A stretch of 64,000 nucleotides of DNA from Beta vulgaris subsp. vulgaris (taxonomy: Eukaryota; Streptophyta; Magnoliopsida; Caryophyllales; Amaranthaceae): positions 23,578,897-23,642,896 of the forward strand of contig NC_079202.1 in assembly GCF_026745355.1 (NCBI RefSeq), written 5' to 3'. The number at the start of each line of letters is the position of its first letter. The stretch's first letter is position 1. The position numbers and the translations under genes are program-made. This document shows, piece by piece, positions 1 through 10,284 of this stretch. Under the pieces are notes generated by a model. The model did not search any database, was not told where the DNA came from, and saw only the letters and a program-made list of their open reading frames with translations.

Positions 1-92
1 TCTTAATCTATAAGAATTTATTTAGAGTTTATTTCTAAATAAATCTCTACGTGGTTAAATATTTATAAATAATATGCGTTAGTTGTTTTAGG

Positions 93-154
93 ATAAGTTT
101 TAGTTTTAAAATAAAAGATAAGTTTTAGTTTTAAAATAAAAGATAAGTTTTAAA
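93..154 (+). repeat. 25-bp tandem repeat in C1 LTR
   Basis: Two full copies of a 25-bp unit beginning ATAAGTTTTAG (93-117 and 118-142) are followed by a partial third. The same repeat is present in the right LTR near 18150-18200. Confidence 0.9.
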
Positions 155-795
155 TAAAATAGGTTTAATAAAATCGGTTTCTTTAGGAATCTGATTTAAT
201 TAATTTAATTTTATCTTTTTAGTTTTTGGAAAATAAAAGGCTAGATTTATGATACGTATAATGAGTGTTGTTAAAGATATTGTCTGTCTGTTCCTCTCTA
301 AAGGAACTGACGTGGTAGTTTACTAATCTAAGTTAAAGGAACTAACTATTGAAAGGAACTAGACTTAGGATGGAGCATTACAACGGTACAGTTATGTCAG
401 TTGAGTAAAATATGCCTAGATTATAGGTAACCGTTTTATTTAAGGAAAAATATGATTTTATGGAAAATCTTTTTAAGGAAAAGATTTTATTTTTCAAAAG
501 ATAATAAATATATTATTCGTTTTATACGGAAGAAATTTAAAGATAATATTTTTATTAAAATGATTTAATTTCTGATTTAATAATTAAAATGTTTTTAATT
601 AAATTAGATTTTCAAGTAATGCTTAAAGTGGTTGCTAAAATTAAGGAGCAGTAACTAAAAACACTCCCACGTTTAACAGTGATCATGGAGATCATGGACT
701 GTTTAAGGAACGTGTTCCTTCGAGTAAGGAACATCATGGGATAATGGTTTAACCACTAACACATGATTAATCCCACGTTCATTCTAAAAGACTGC

Positions 796-803
796 TATAA
801 ATA
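796..803 (+). promoter_or_regulatory. TATA box of C1 5' LTR
   Basis: TATAAATA lies in the sequence GACTGCTATAAATATAC, the only good TATA box in this part of the LTR, and is matched in position by TATAAATA at 57278 in the related element C2. Transcription start would be expected about 30 bp downstream (inference). Confidence 0.6.
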
Positions 804-828
804 TACAAGTTCAATTGAGTTTCAAATT

Positions 829-924
829 GTCTGACTGGTGTCATTCCATAGTGTCTGACTGGTGTCACTCCATAGTGTCTGACTGGTGTCTTTCCATAGT
901 GTTAGACTTATGTCATTCCATAAG
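829..924 (+). repeat. Four 24-bp tandem repeats in C1 LTR
   Basis: Four consecutive 24-bp units of the form GTCTGACTGGTGTCATTCCA fill this stretch, the fourth more diverged. They sit just downstream of the TATA box, so they would fall at the start of the transcript (R region). The right LTR carries the same array with several units shortened by indels (about 18869-18960). Confidence 0.9.
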
Positions 925-1156
925 TTTGGCTTAAGAAATAGCGTTAGAAAAGAAATATATTTTCTATTCCTTGTTTGAGTTAGTTCCTTTGAGTTTCAAG
1001 TTCCTACGAGTGCCATGTTCCTTTACAGTTATTCAGTTTCTATATACTAGAGTTAAACCAAATTATTAAGCGTCTGTATTTGAGTTTGGGGTTAAAGGGT
1101 TTGAGTGAACTCTTGTAATGGGAACTTGGTAAAGGGTTTGAGTGAATTCTTGTATC

Positions 1157-1225
1157 AAGTTCGAGTTAGGAACTTGAGTAAGTTCGAGTTAGGAACTTGA
1201 GTAAGTTCGAGTTAGGAACTTGAGT
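1157..1225 (+). repeat. Three 23-bp tandem repeats in C1 LTR
   Basis: Three 23-bp units starting AAGTTCGAGTTAGGAACTTG are arranged head to tail. The right LTR has the same array around 19195-19265, with a few extra bases in one unit. Confidence 0.9.
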
Positions 1226-1619
1226 AAGTTCTGATTGTGTATGCGTAGACTTAGGGTGAAGTCTATATAGGGGTGAAGGGATTGAGTAAACCTTTTGTAA
1301 AAGAGTTGTGGGAACTCTTGAAAGACTTAGAGTTAAGTCTAGAGTATAGAGTGGAGATTGTAAGAGAGTTAGAGTTCCGAGTGGAACTTGAGTATGTAAT
1401 AGGTTGAATCATAGGAGATTTCCTATTATAGTGAAGAGTTTAAATCCTGAGTAGGTCGTGGTTTTTCTTCTTGTATTGAGACAAGAAGTTTCCACGTAAA
1501 AATCTCTCTTGCACTTTCAGTTCCTTATTGCTTATGTTTTAAATTCCGCATTATTTGGGCAATATGTTCCACACTACAATTCACCCCCCCTCTTGTAGTG
1601 TTCCTAGTGAAATAACAAT

Positions 1620-1631
1620 TGGTATCAGAGC
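1620..1631 (+). other. Primer-binding site of C1 (tRNA-iMet)
   Basis: TGGTATCAGAGC, the standard plant sequence complementary to the 3' end of initiator methionine tRNA, begins three bases after the LTR end. This fixes both the LTR boundary and the plus orientation of C1. Confidence 0.95.
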
Positions 1632-2668
1632 TGGAACTCATTGATAAGCAGGAAACCCTGCTGAGTTAAGTTCCTGCAAGAAGAAAGAACACGTACGAGA
1701 AAGGAACTCCACCCGATGTCATTCAAAGGAACAAGTGAAGGCTGACTTTTTATACACAAATTAAAAGTCACTAAAGGATTATGAACAACCCCTTTGATGT
1801 AAGTATCTCTTCCTTGAGATATTCTTTATACGCATATATTACATTGAAACTTGTTCCTTATAGTATTTCTAGTAAGATTGTTTTATTTGGATTTGATGTT
1901 TTTATAGAAATTTAGGATAACTTTAACATTGTTCTCTAAAAGACAAAATTCAGATTTCCAATTTCTTTAAAATATCAAAGAATCATATACTAGAAATAGT
2001 TGAAGGAACAAGTTATACGGAACAATGCATATTCGTGTATTTGGAACTTGGTTTCTCATCTTAAGGAAAATCCATTACTTTTGGCATGTTATATCGCGCT
2101 CATAATATTATTCAGTTGCCAAATGATAATGTTATTATGCATCATGAATATTTAAAATATTTCTTATGTCAGTGTATGATGTTCCTTGTTAGTAGTGGTA
2201 GTTATGTGCGTGCATCATGAATATGGATATTTTATGTTGCTCCTACTAACAAGAAAGGACCCAACATATATTTGGGTACCAAAACCAAGAACTTGCTTAT
2301 TTTGGAGGTAATGTGAAAGGAACTGACATTTCTTGATGTAGAGGTTAGTTGTTTCTAGAATGTAGTTCTAGACATGAGTTCCTATGACTACAAAAGCTAG
2401 AAAAAGTATGTAAAAGGTGAAATATATTTCTTAGGAAATTGGGTAATAATCTTTACATACTATATATCTTGGTCATTATTATTATCAAATTTGATTTTTG
2501 ATATCTCTTATAAATACATGATTGAAGAAGGTTATGAAAGAGAAGTTTTTTATGGTTGTTACATATATATGAATTATTTCAATCTAACTTCTCTTCAAGT
2601 TTTTGTGCAAGTAAAATTATATCTTGTAGGTTTGTCTACGGATATAATTAATATTGATAAAGGAACTT
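1632..2668 (+). pseudogene. Decayed leader and gag region of C1
   Basis: The stretch between the primer-binding site and the G1 insertion should hold the leader and gag of C1. No long reading frame survives. At about 2255-2290 a short reading resembles the linker after the gag zinc knuckle of Sireviruses (a GPNIYLGTKTK-like string, compare GPK.VWVPK in the family). The rest is AT-rich with many stops. The 90-codon open frame that starts at 2491 runs across the LTR border of G1 and is not a gene. Confidence 0.5.
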
Positions 2669-3528
2669 ATAGATGTAACACCCCCAAAATCCACGCGCGC
2701 CCACCACTGCTGCGTCGCGTCGACTTCGGGCGTGTTACCGCCGCGATGGAACGCCAGGCATAATAAGGGTTAACGATAACTTAAAACATTAACTTGAAAA
2801 CTAAAATGCAGCGGAATTAAAATATAAATACAACTCGGGAATCATCAATGACCCCTTTCATTCAAACCACAAACCATATATAAGTCTTAGAAAAACCAAT
2901 AATACTTTATTTCAAAATGCTTTAAATGTAAATACCCAAGCCTAGTCCCCGTATGCTCGAGATTATGCAGCAGCACCAGCACACCTAGTCTGCTCCCCAT
3001 TGTAGCATCAATGGTTCATCGCAGTTCATCAAACACATAATAACACACAATCAGCCATGCTGAGTACGTAATGAACCATTGAATACATGTAAATATAAAT
3101 GATGCACACATGAACAATCTTAAGCATGATGCTACACTATGTTACATCCTTTAACCTTTAATCTTTAATCTTTAATTGGCATCGAACGGGCACCGTCATC
3201 TTACTAGAATCATACGGGCTACTGAATCCTTAACAGACACTAGGTCGTTAGATGAAATGCAAATACGGTTTCGAGCCGTCTCACACCCATCACCTTAGTA
3301 TGCATACCCCAAGATCGAACGGAACCTTCCGCCTACTTGAGTGTCAAAAATATAAGGACACAACTGTCGTCACAGTAGGCCTGCGTAGGAGCGTAGGACA
3401 AGTCCCACACTCCCCCCATTGTTCATCACTTGTAGGGAGTCCAGCTACAAGATATTGCCATAATTCATTTTAATATTAACCATTCATTTCATAACCACAT
3501 ATAGTCATTTACCTTTTCTCTTAGTTAC

Positions 3529-3735
3529 AATGCTCAAATCGTATCTCTTGTAACACTCTTGTTACACTATGGATACATAGAATCAATTATCTGTTCTCTT
3601 CATTAAAATGCTCAAATCGTATCTCTTGTAACAACCTTGTTACACTATGGATACATAGAATCATTTACCTGTTCTCTTATGCTCGAATCATATCTCTTGT
3701 AACAACCTTGTTACACTATGGATAGATTAAAAATG
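3529..3735 (-). repeat. ~75-bp tandem repeat in G1 LTR
   Basis: Three head-to-tail units (about 3529-3606, 3607-3677 and 3678-3735) each contain AATGCTCAAATCGTATCTC-like sequence and a small inverted repeat, TTGTAACAA...TTGTTACA. The other LTR has the same array at about 11130-11335. Confidence 0.9.
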
Positions 3736-4990
3736 CTCTTGTTTATATTATGATAGAATTACGCATTCCAATGCAACATATCAATACAAATGTCTAACCA
3801 GACAATCTCAATCAATCAAACATTCCCTATCATGCTTCTAGGTTCCAATAACATAGATTGCAACCTAATCATGATACTAATACTTGGGATTAAACTGGTA
3901 CGCGTACGTACCTTGTAACGGAGAATTTTCGCTGTCTTGATCGAACGTTCCGCTTATGAAATTGGGACCTAAACCGTTAAATAAAAGCTTTAGTGCTACG
4001 TCGTTGTTAATATTAACAACTACTACGTAACTAAGACTATACGGTTTAATAATTCGAAGTAAACGATTAATAAACCCCTTGTTTAGGAATTTTCGTTACT
4101 TTTCTTATTATAAAGAGTTTAACGTCTTTTATGAGTCAAAGCTAGTGAACATACTAATATTAGTTAGTGTCATTAGTCCACTATCTTGACCAACCCAGTT
4201 AAATTAAGTCCAACCACGTTTTATGTCCAAAATCTTATGTCCAAAACTCTTAGGTCCAATCCAGTATTATGTCCAAAAGTTATATTCGCAATTATAGTCA
4301 GAATAATAACATGAACTCATTAACTTGAATTATTAAATAACTAATTATAATTTAACATAATTATGAAAACATAAATTATAATTAAACTTAATATAATATA
4401 TTCAATATAAAATGTTTTATACCATGAAGCTCGCCGAAAATCAAATTCCGGCGACCGATTTCCGGCAACGGCGCAACAACTTCGTCGCACAGCCCTGCCT
4501 GGCTCGCACCGCACCTCGCACACACCTGCGCACAGCAGCAGCAGCAGGACTCGTCGCTCACGCGAGCCTCGCACCAGCCTTCGTCGTTTCTCGCACGTAC
4601 CCTCAAGTCGTCGCACAACCCCACTTCACACAAACCTGCGTCCTGCTTGCTCGTCTCGCTCAGCACTCGAACCTCGCAGCGTCCTCCCTTCACACTCCCT
4701 TCGCACAACCTCACAAAACCGCTCGCTCGACCTCGCGCACTTGCTGGCACCCGAGCTTCGCGCAATGACCCTCTCGAGCCTCGCCGAAGGTTTGCCCAGC
4801 ACCCTCACGACTCTCGACGAGCCTCTTGGTAAAGGAGAGATGGAGAGCGAAAGAGGTCAGCAAGAGAGGAGGATACTCGCGAGAGAGAAGACCAGCGAGA
4901 GGGAGAAGGGTTTGAGGGAGAAGAAGGAATGACGGCTGAGAGGTGAAAGGAAAACTTAGGGTTTCTGAAAATTTTCGCCTCTTCTTTTCC

Positions 4991-4999
4991 TTTTTATAG
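4991..4999 (-). promoter_or_regulatory. TATA box of G1 3' LTR
   Basis: Reads CTATAAAAA on the minus strand, about 190 bp from the LTR edge at 5189. The equivalent in the 5' LTR, which would drive the element, is at 12582-12590. If it is the promoter, U3 is short and R plus U5 make up over 2 kb (inference). Confidence 0.55.
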
Positions 5000-5189
5000 C
5001 CTTCTAAAAGTGGTAACTCTAGATCGGGTGAACTCGGTTTAACCTTTATAAATCCGAAATTAACACAACCGACTCGTATTATATTATTATATTCTTATTA
5101 TTCTGTAAATAATACTAAATCCTTTTTATTAACTTCTTTATATTTTCTTAATTAATACGAATTAATTCTCAAAAATACGGAGTATTACA

Positions 5190-5206
5190 GGCTTTCCCCC
5201 TTAAAA
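5190..5206 (-). other. Polypurine tract of G1
   Basis: On the minus strand the bases next to the 3' LTR read as a purine run (TTAAGGGGGAAAGCC), the usual plus-strand priming site for reverse transcription in this position. Confidence 0.7.
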
Positions 5207-5337
5207 GAAGTTTCGTCCCGAAACTTGGAGGTACCAGTCTTAACGACGATCTTTTGCACTTCTAAGTCCCAAAATTTCATAAGCGTTTTCTAACGTTCGC
5301 ACAACAGATCAGCAATAATTACAAATAACTATCATAA

Positions 5338-6800
5338 TTAACATACTTTAGGGTGAAAGCGCGAAATTCTATCGCATTCTTCCCCCCTTAAAAGAAAAGT
5401 TACGTCCCCGTAACTCACGTACCTCTTGAAAAAGCTCAGGTACTTCAGACGCATTGCATCTTCGGCTTCCCAGGTGGCTTCTTCAGTATTTTGATTTCTC
5501 CACAACACTTTGACAATTCTGATGTCCTTATTCCTCGTACTACGCACTTTGCGGTCTAGATTGGACAGGTTTCTCCTCATAGGATAAGGTTCTCTCATTT
5601 CGACATTTTCCGGTTCAAGTACATGTGACTCATCCGGTACGTATCTCTGGAGTTGGGATACGTGAAACACATTATGGACCCTTTCTAAGTTATTGGGAAA
5701 TCTAGGCGATAAGCGACTTTGCCTACTCTCGCCAGAATCTCATATGGTCCTATGAATTTAGGGCTTAGTTCCCCTTTTTCCCGAATCGCATCACTCCTTT
5801 CATTGGAGACACCTTAAGCAATACTTTTTCCCCGACTTCGTAATTCTATCCCTTCGCTTCTGATCCGCATAGGATTTCTGCCTGTCCTGTGCAGCCTTAA
5901 TCTTTTCTTGAATGAATCGCACCTGATCCATGTTCCTGAATCATCTCAGGTCCTAACACCACAGTCTCACTAATGTCGTTCCAACACAAAGGGCTACGAC
6001 ACTTTCTCCCATATAGTGCTTCAAATGGTGCCATCTTAATACTAGCATGGTAGCTGTTGTTGTATGAGAATTCTATGAGGTCCAAATGGTCTTCCCATGA
6101 TCCCTTGGTATTCTAAGGCACATGCTCGCAACATGTCCTCTAATGTCTGAATAGTTCTTTCGGTTTGACCATCTGTAGCTGGGTGGAAAGCTGTACTCAT
6201 CAATAGCTCACTACTAAAAGCTTCCTGGACCTTTTTCCAGAAATTCGAAAGGAATCGCGAATCTCTATCTGATACTATACTCGTGGGTACTCCATGCAAT
6301 CGAATGACATTTTTCATAAGCCTTGGCTAAGGCTTCCATACTCCACGTGTCATTCATTGGTATGAACCTTGCGTTAGTCTGTCTACTATCACCCATATGG
6401 TATTATTGCCTCCCCGACTCCTAGGTAAGGTACAACGAAATCCATGGATATGAGTCCCATTTCCATGTCGGAATGTCTAAAGGTTGAATCTTTCCTTGAG
6501 GTCTCTTGTGTTCACTTTTGACTTTCTGGCACGTTAGACATTTTGAAACAAATTCAGCTACTGCTCTTTTCATCCCAGGCCACCAAAACATCTTCTTGAG
6601 GTCCTTAATAACTTATCTCCCCCTGGGTGGACGGAATAAGTCGTGTTATGACCCTCCCCATTATCTTTTGTTTCAATGCTTCACATTTTTGTGGCACACC
6701 ACCTACCCTTATATCTTATGCTTCCATCCTCATGGATCGCAAACCCTTCTGCTTTTCCCTCCTTAAGCTTTGCTTTGACTCGCTCAAGCTTCACATCCCC
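5338..6800 (-). pseudogene. G1 integrase with chromodomain-like tail
   Basis: The integrase part of pol, which inserts the cDNA into the genome. Reading along the minus strand from about 6800: a linker with a KGRWCVP-type motif, remains of the zinc-finger region ending in a CQKVK-like string (~6540), then the core with SDRDSRF (second catalytic Asp, ~6260), TDGQTERT with the catalytic Glu (~6160), and [11 protein letters not shown] (~6060). The C-terminal piece (5338-5670) ends with VKVLWRNQNTEEATWE, a chromodomain-like motif typical of Tekay-type chromoviruses. The gene is broken into at least three frames (breaks near 6330, 6080 and 5890), so it cannot make a whole protein as sequenced. Confidence 0.9.
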
Positions 6801-6889
6801 AGGTTGACTCTCTCTTATTTCGTCTAGGAAGTTAGGCTCGATGGTTAAGGCACTCAGCAATCTTTCTACCTCCCCTTCATGAACAACTT

Positions 6890-8200
6890 CTATCTGGAGT
6901 CTAGAAACTCCTCACAAAGTTTGTCGGCAACGACTAATGTATTCAGGCTATGGCTAGACTTGCGACTTAACGCATCAGCAACGACGTTGGCTTTACCCTC
7001 ATGGTACTGGATGTCTAAGTCATAGTCCTTGATGAGCTCTAACCATCTGCGCTGTCTCATATTAAGGTCTTTCTGGGTGAAGATGTATTTGAGACTTTTG
7101 TGATCAGTGAAGATTCGACAAGTCACCCCGTAAAGGTAGTGTCTCCAGATTTTTAGGGCAAACACTATTGCGGCCAATTCTAAGTCATGTGTTGGGTAAT
7201 TGACTTCATAGGCTTCAACTGTCGAGACGCATAAGCTATGACCTTCCCATTTTGCATAGAAAACACAACCCAACCCTTCTTGGACGCATCACTATACACA
7301 TCATATCCCTCATTCCCATTAGGCAAGGTTAGGACAGGGGCTATGTTAACCTTTCTTTGAGCGTTTGGAAAGGCTTTCTCACTGTCCTCATTCCAGTTAA
7401 ACCTACAATCCTTCTTCATCAAAGTGGTCATGGGCTTTGCTATTTTGGAGAAGTCTTTCACAAATCTCCTATAGTAACCGGCTAAACCCAAGAAACTTCT
7501 TATGTCTGTGACATTCTTTGGAGTAGGCCATTCACTCACGGCTTTGATCTTTGCAGGATCGACTGACACACCCTCCTTGGAGACAAAGTGACCCAAAAAT
7601 GACACTCTTTCCAACCAAAATTCACACTTCGAAAACTTCGCATATAGTTGGTTGTCCCTAAGTGTCTGCAAAATGACTCTCAAATGACCCTCATGTTCCT
7701 CCTTGCTCGTAGAATAGATCATATATCGTCTATGATAACAACGACAAATTTATCGAGGTAGGGTCGAAAATCCTATTCATAAGGTCCATGAAAACTGCAG
7801 GTGCATTAGATAACCCAAAAGGCATACCGTAAACTCATAGTGGCCATATCTAGTCCTGAAAGGCAGTCTTAGGTATATCATGATCAACAATCCTCAATTG
7901 ATGGTAACCTGACCTTAAGTCTATTTTGGAGAACATCCCCGCACCCTGAAGTTGGTCGAACAAGTCATCAATCCTAGGAATGGGTACTTGTTTTTCACAG
8001 TGACATTGTTCAACTCTCGATAGTCTATACACAACCTCAAACTACCATCCTTCTTTTTCACAAATAAGACAGGTGCTCCCCATGGTGACATGCTAGGTCT
8101 AATATACCCTTTGTCGAGTAGTTCCTCCAACTGGTTTTTCAACTCGTTCATTTCTGCTGGAGCCATTCGATATGGGCTTTCGAAATTGGTCCAGTCCCAG
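6890..8200 (-). pseudogene. G1 reverse transcriptase and RNase H
   Basis: RT begins near 8166 with the MAPAEM...[13 protein letters not shown] and [16 protein letters not shown] motifs, followed by RIDDLFDQL and [11 protein letters not shown] (~7940). At the catalytic IIDD box (~7710) one base is missing directly after the two aspartates, which shifts the frame. The thumb region ([11 protein letters not shown], ~7475) leads into RNase H with YSDASKKG (~7295), FTDHKSLKY (~7100) and [14 protein letters not shown] (~6990). Another break lies near 7200. Domain order and motifs match chromovirus pol; the catalytic residues themselves are mostly kept. Confidence 0.92.
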
Positions 8201-8559
8201 GTACTAGGTCAACGGTGAACTCTACATCTCTCCTTGGTGGCATACCAGGTATATCTTCAGGAAAAACATCCTGAACTCTCGGACTACTGGCACATCCTCA
8301 GGCCTCAAGGATCATCCTCAATTCTTCTCACCGAACACATAAAGAGCAGCATCCCTTGTCTACGTAGTTCTTAAGTTGTAAGGCATTGATCACCTTAATT
8401 CCGGTTCTCGAGGTATTCTCCTATATGACACTCTTTTCCCAAAGGATCTCTAGTTCCACTTTCTGCGCATCGCAATCTATCTTAGCCATGTACTTTCCAA
8501 GCCAATCCATCCCCAAAATAACGTCTAGGTTTGATAAGTTAAACTCTATCAGTCAGAAG

Positions 8560-8810
8560 GAAAGAAACTCTCCCTATTTTCAGTGGCACTTTTGAAATCT
8601 TTTAGAGCAATTAACAGTCTCCCCAGACGGAATGACTATAGGCATAGAAATCGACTCAGACTCGATCAATGTTAAAGTCCTAACAGTTGAATGGGCAATA
8701 AATGACAATGATGCTCCAGAATCAAACAATACTTTAACAGGAGTGGAGTTGATAGAAAATGTACCCGAGACAACATCCCTTCGAGCCTCTTGTTCTCTAG
8801 TCGACATCAT
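8560..8810 (-). pseudogene. G1 aspartic protease
   Basis: This minus-strand frame contains VLFDSGASLSFI, the D-S/T-G active site of retrotransposon aspartic proteases, preceded by a GTF-like strand as in related elements. It would cut the Gag-Pol precursor. The frame is open over about 76 codons and then shifts before RT. It lies between the gag zinc knuckle and RT, the usual place. Confidence 0.85.
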
Positions 8811-9945
8811 ATACAGCTTCCCCTTGCCCTTATCTTGGGAATTGGTTGCATTGTTCCCATTAGATGTCTGATTATTGTGGTGTTGGTTACAGGCTTGGAG
8901 TAGTTAGAATTCCCATTGTAAGCACTTCCCCCATTTCCATTCCCGTTTCCATTTCCATTTCGGGCTTGTCCCCATAATTCCCTTCTTTGGCCATTGGGTT
9001 GATCAGTTTGTTCTTCGAGTAGCACTCATATGCCCTATGTCCCAATTTCCCGCATTCTCGACATTCCACCTTGTTCCTTACAGTCTCTACCAGGATGGTT
9101 GTTAGGGCACTTCCTACACCTATACACACGCTCAGATCTGCGGTTATTGGTGTTGTTATTGCGGTTATTGTTGTTGGGATTATAGTTGTTGTTATTGGGT
9201 CCCTTACCGAAATTCCTTTGAGGGTCTTGATGGTTTTGGTTCCCATTATGCTTCTTCTCAAACTTCTGGACCTCAGTGTTTGGATTATCTTTCGTTTCTC
9301 ACCCTGCTTACCCCCTTCCTCTCTCTTCCTGATGGCATAAAGATGAGCAGCTTTGCCAAACACATGATCTAAAGAGGTGAATGTATCTCCCCCTAGTCTT
9401 CCTTGCAGGTCAAGGGTAAGTCCTAGTTCGAAACGTGAGGCTTTAGATTCCTCAGTAGCTCGATGAATTTCAGGGGCAAATCTCATCAGCTCGATGAATT
9501 TCCGGTAGTACTCCTCAACAGACAGAGTCCCTTGTTCCAACATCATAAATTCTTGGGCTTTCTGCTTCTTAAGGTATGGAGGGTAATATTGTCCCTTAAG
9601 GCCTTTTTGAAGTTTCCCACCCAAAACAGGCTGACTCAGAGGTTGTCCTTAGCTTGGTCCACCAGAAATGGGCATCTCCCTGAAGGTAGTAGCTAGCTAA
9701 GGGCACAGTTTTCTCATCAGGGCAGGATGGGTGAAGAAAAGTTTATCGAATTCCCCAACCCAGTTCTCTAATTCCTCAGGTCCCCCTTTCCCATTCAGTA
9801 TTGGTGGGTTCCTACGGGCAACCTTTTCGGATAAATCCCCTTCACGATTGTGACCTTGGGCTAGGTTGGCAGTGATTTGCACCAAGTCACGTATCGATTG
9901 CTCGATATTCAGAGAGGTTTCAGGCGTGCCTCCCTCCCGAACCAT
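8811..9945 (-). pseudogene. G1 gag
   Basis: The capsid gene starts with an ATG at 9945 (MVREGGTPET...). A second frame (8887-9624) contains a retrotransposon gag core (for example LSVEEYYRKFIELMRFAPEI) and a CCHC zinc knuckle, CRECGKLGHRAYEC, followed by an asparagine- and glycine-rich tail in a third frame. At least two frameshifts separate these parts (near 9700 and 9020). Zinc-knuckle spacing C-x2-C-x4-H-x4-C is intact. Confidence 0.88.
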
Positions 9946-10284
9946 TCTACGCTGAAAATAACATAATAGCTATCTCAGTGACACACATCATCTTGCCATT
10001 TCTTAACCAATACACATTGCACATATAGCAAGCAGTTGTTACGAACAAATATTAAGTCTTTATTGACTTGCAACACAAACATCTCACATGAGACGTCACA
10101 ACCATAACAAGGAATATCATAAAGTATCCTTAAAGGTTTTCGAAAATATATCATATATATATATTTAAGAGATAAAACGATTGTTCCAATCAAGTAAATA
10201 GTTTTGTCGCAAAATAAGGTTTTAGCTCAACACCATTTTTGAAACATCCTTGTACATCCTCTTTACCTATTCATATTTGAATAT
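9946..10284 (-). other. G1 leader between 5' LTR and gag
   Basis: About 340 bp that would be the untranslated leader. I could not find a convincing tRNA-Met primer-binding site next to the LTR edge at 10285, unlike elements X, Y, Z, C1 and C2 in this window. Either the site is mutated or another primer is used. Confidence 0.5.

Larger units (their letters stand above)
1..1617 (+). mobile_element. Partial 5' LTR of copia element C1
   Basis: This is the left LTR of a Sirevirus-like Ty1/copia element. Its sequence repeats, with small indels, at 18057-19654, and it ends in AATAACA followed directly by a tRNA-Met primer-binding site. The first ~550 bp of the LTR, seen in the right copy from 17508, lie outside the window. 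It contains a TATA box and three kinds of short tandem repeat, listed separately. Transcription would run to the right, starting in this LTR. Confidence 0.93.
2674..5189 (-). repeat. 3' LTR of G1
   Basis: 2516 bp, starting TGTAACACC and ending TATTACA on the plus strand. It aligns along its whole length with 10285-12781, differing mainly by one- to four-base indels. It includes a GC-rich block (about 4430-4930) whose open frames on both strands are not genes, and a TATA box on the minus strand at 4991-4999. Confidence 0.95.

Noticed and set aside
2491..2763. 90-codon open frame at the G1 border
   Set aside because: It crosses from copia C1 interior into the G1 LTR, so it cannot be an ancestral gene.
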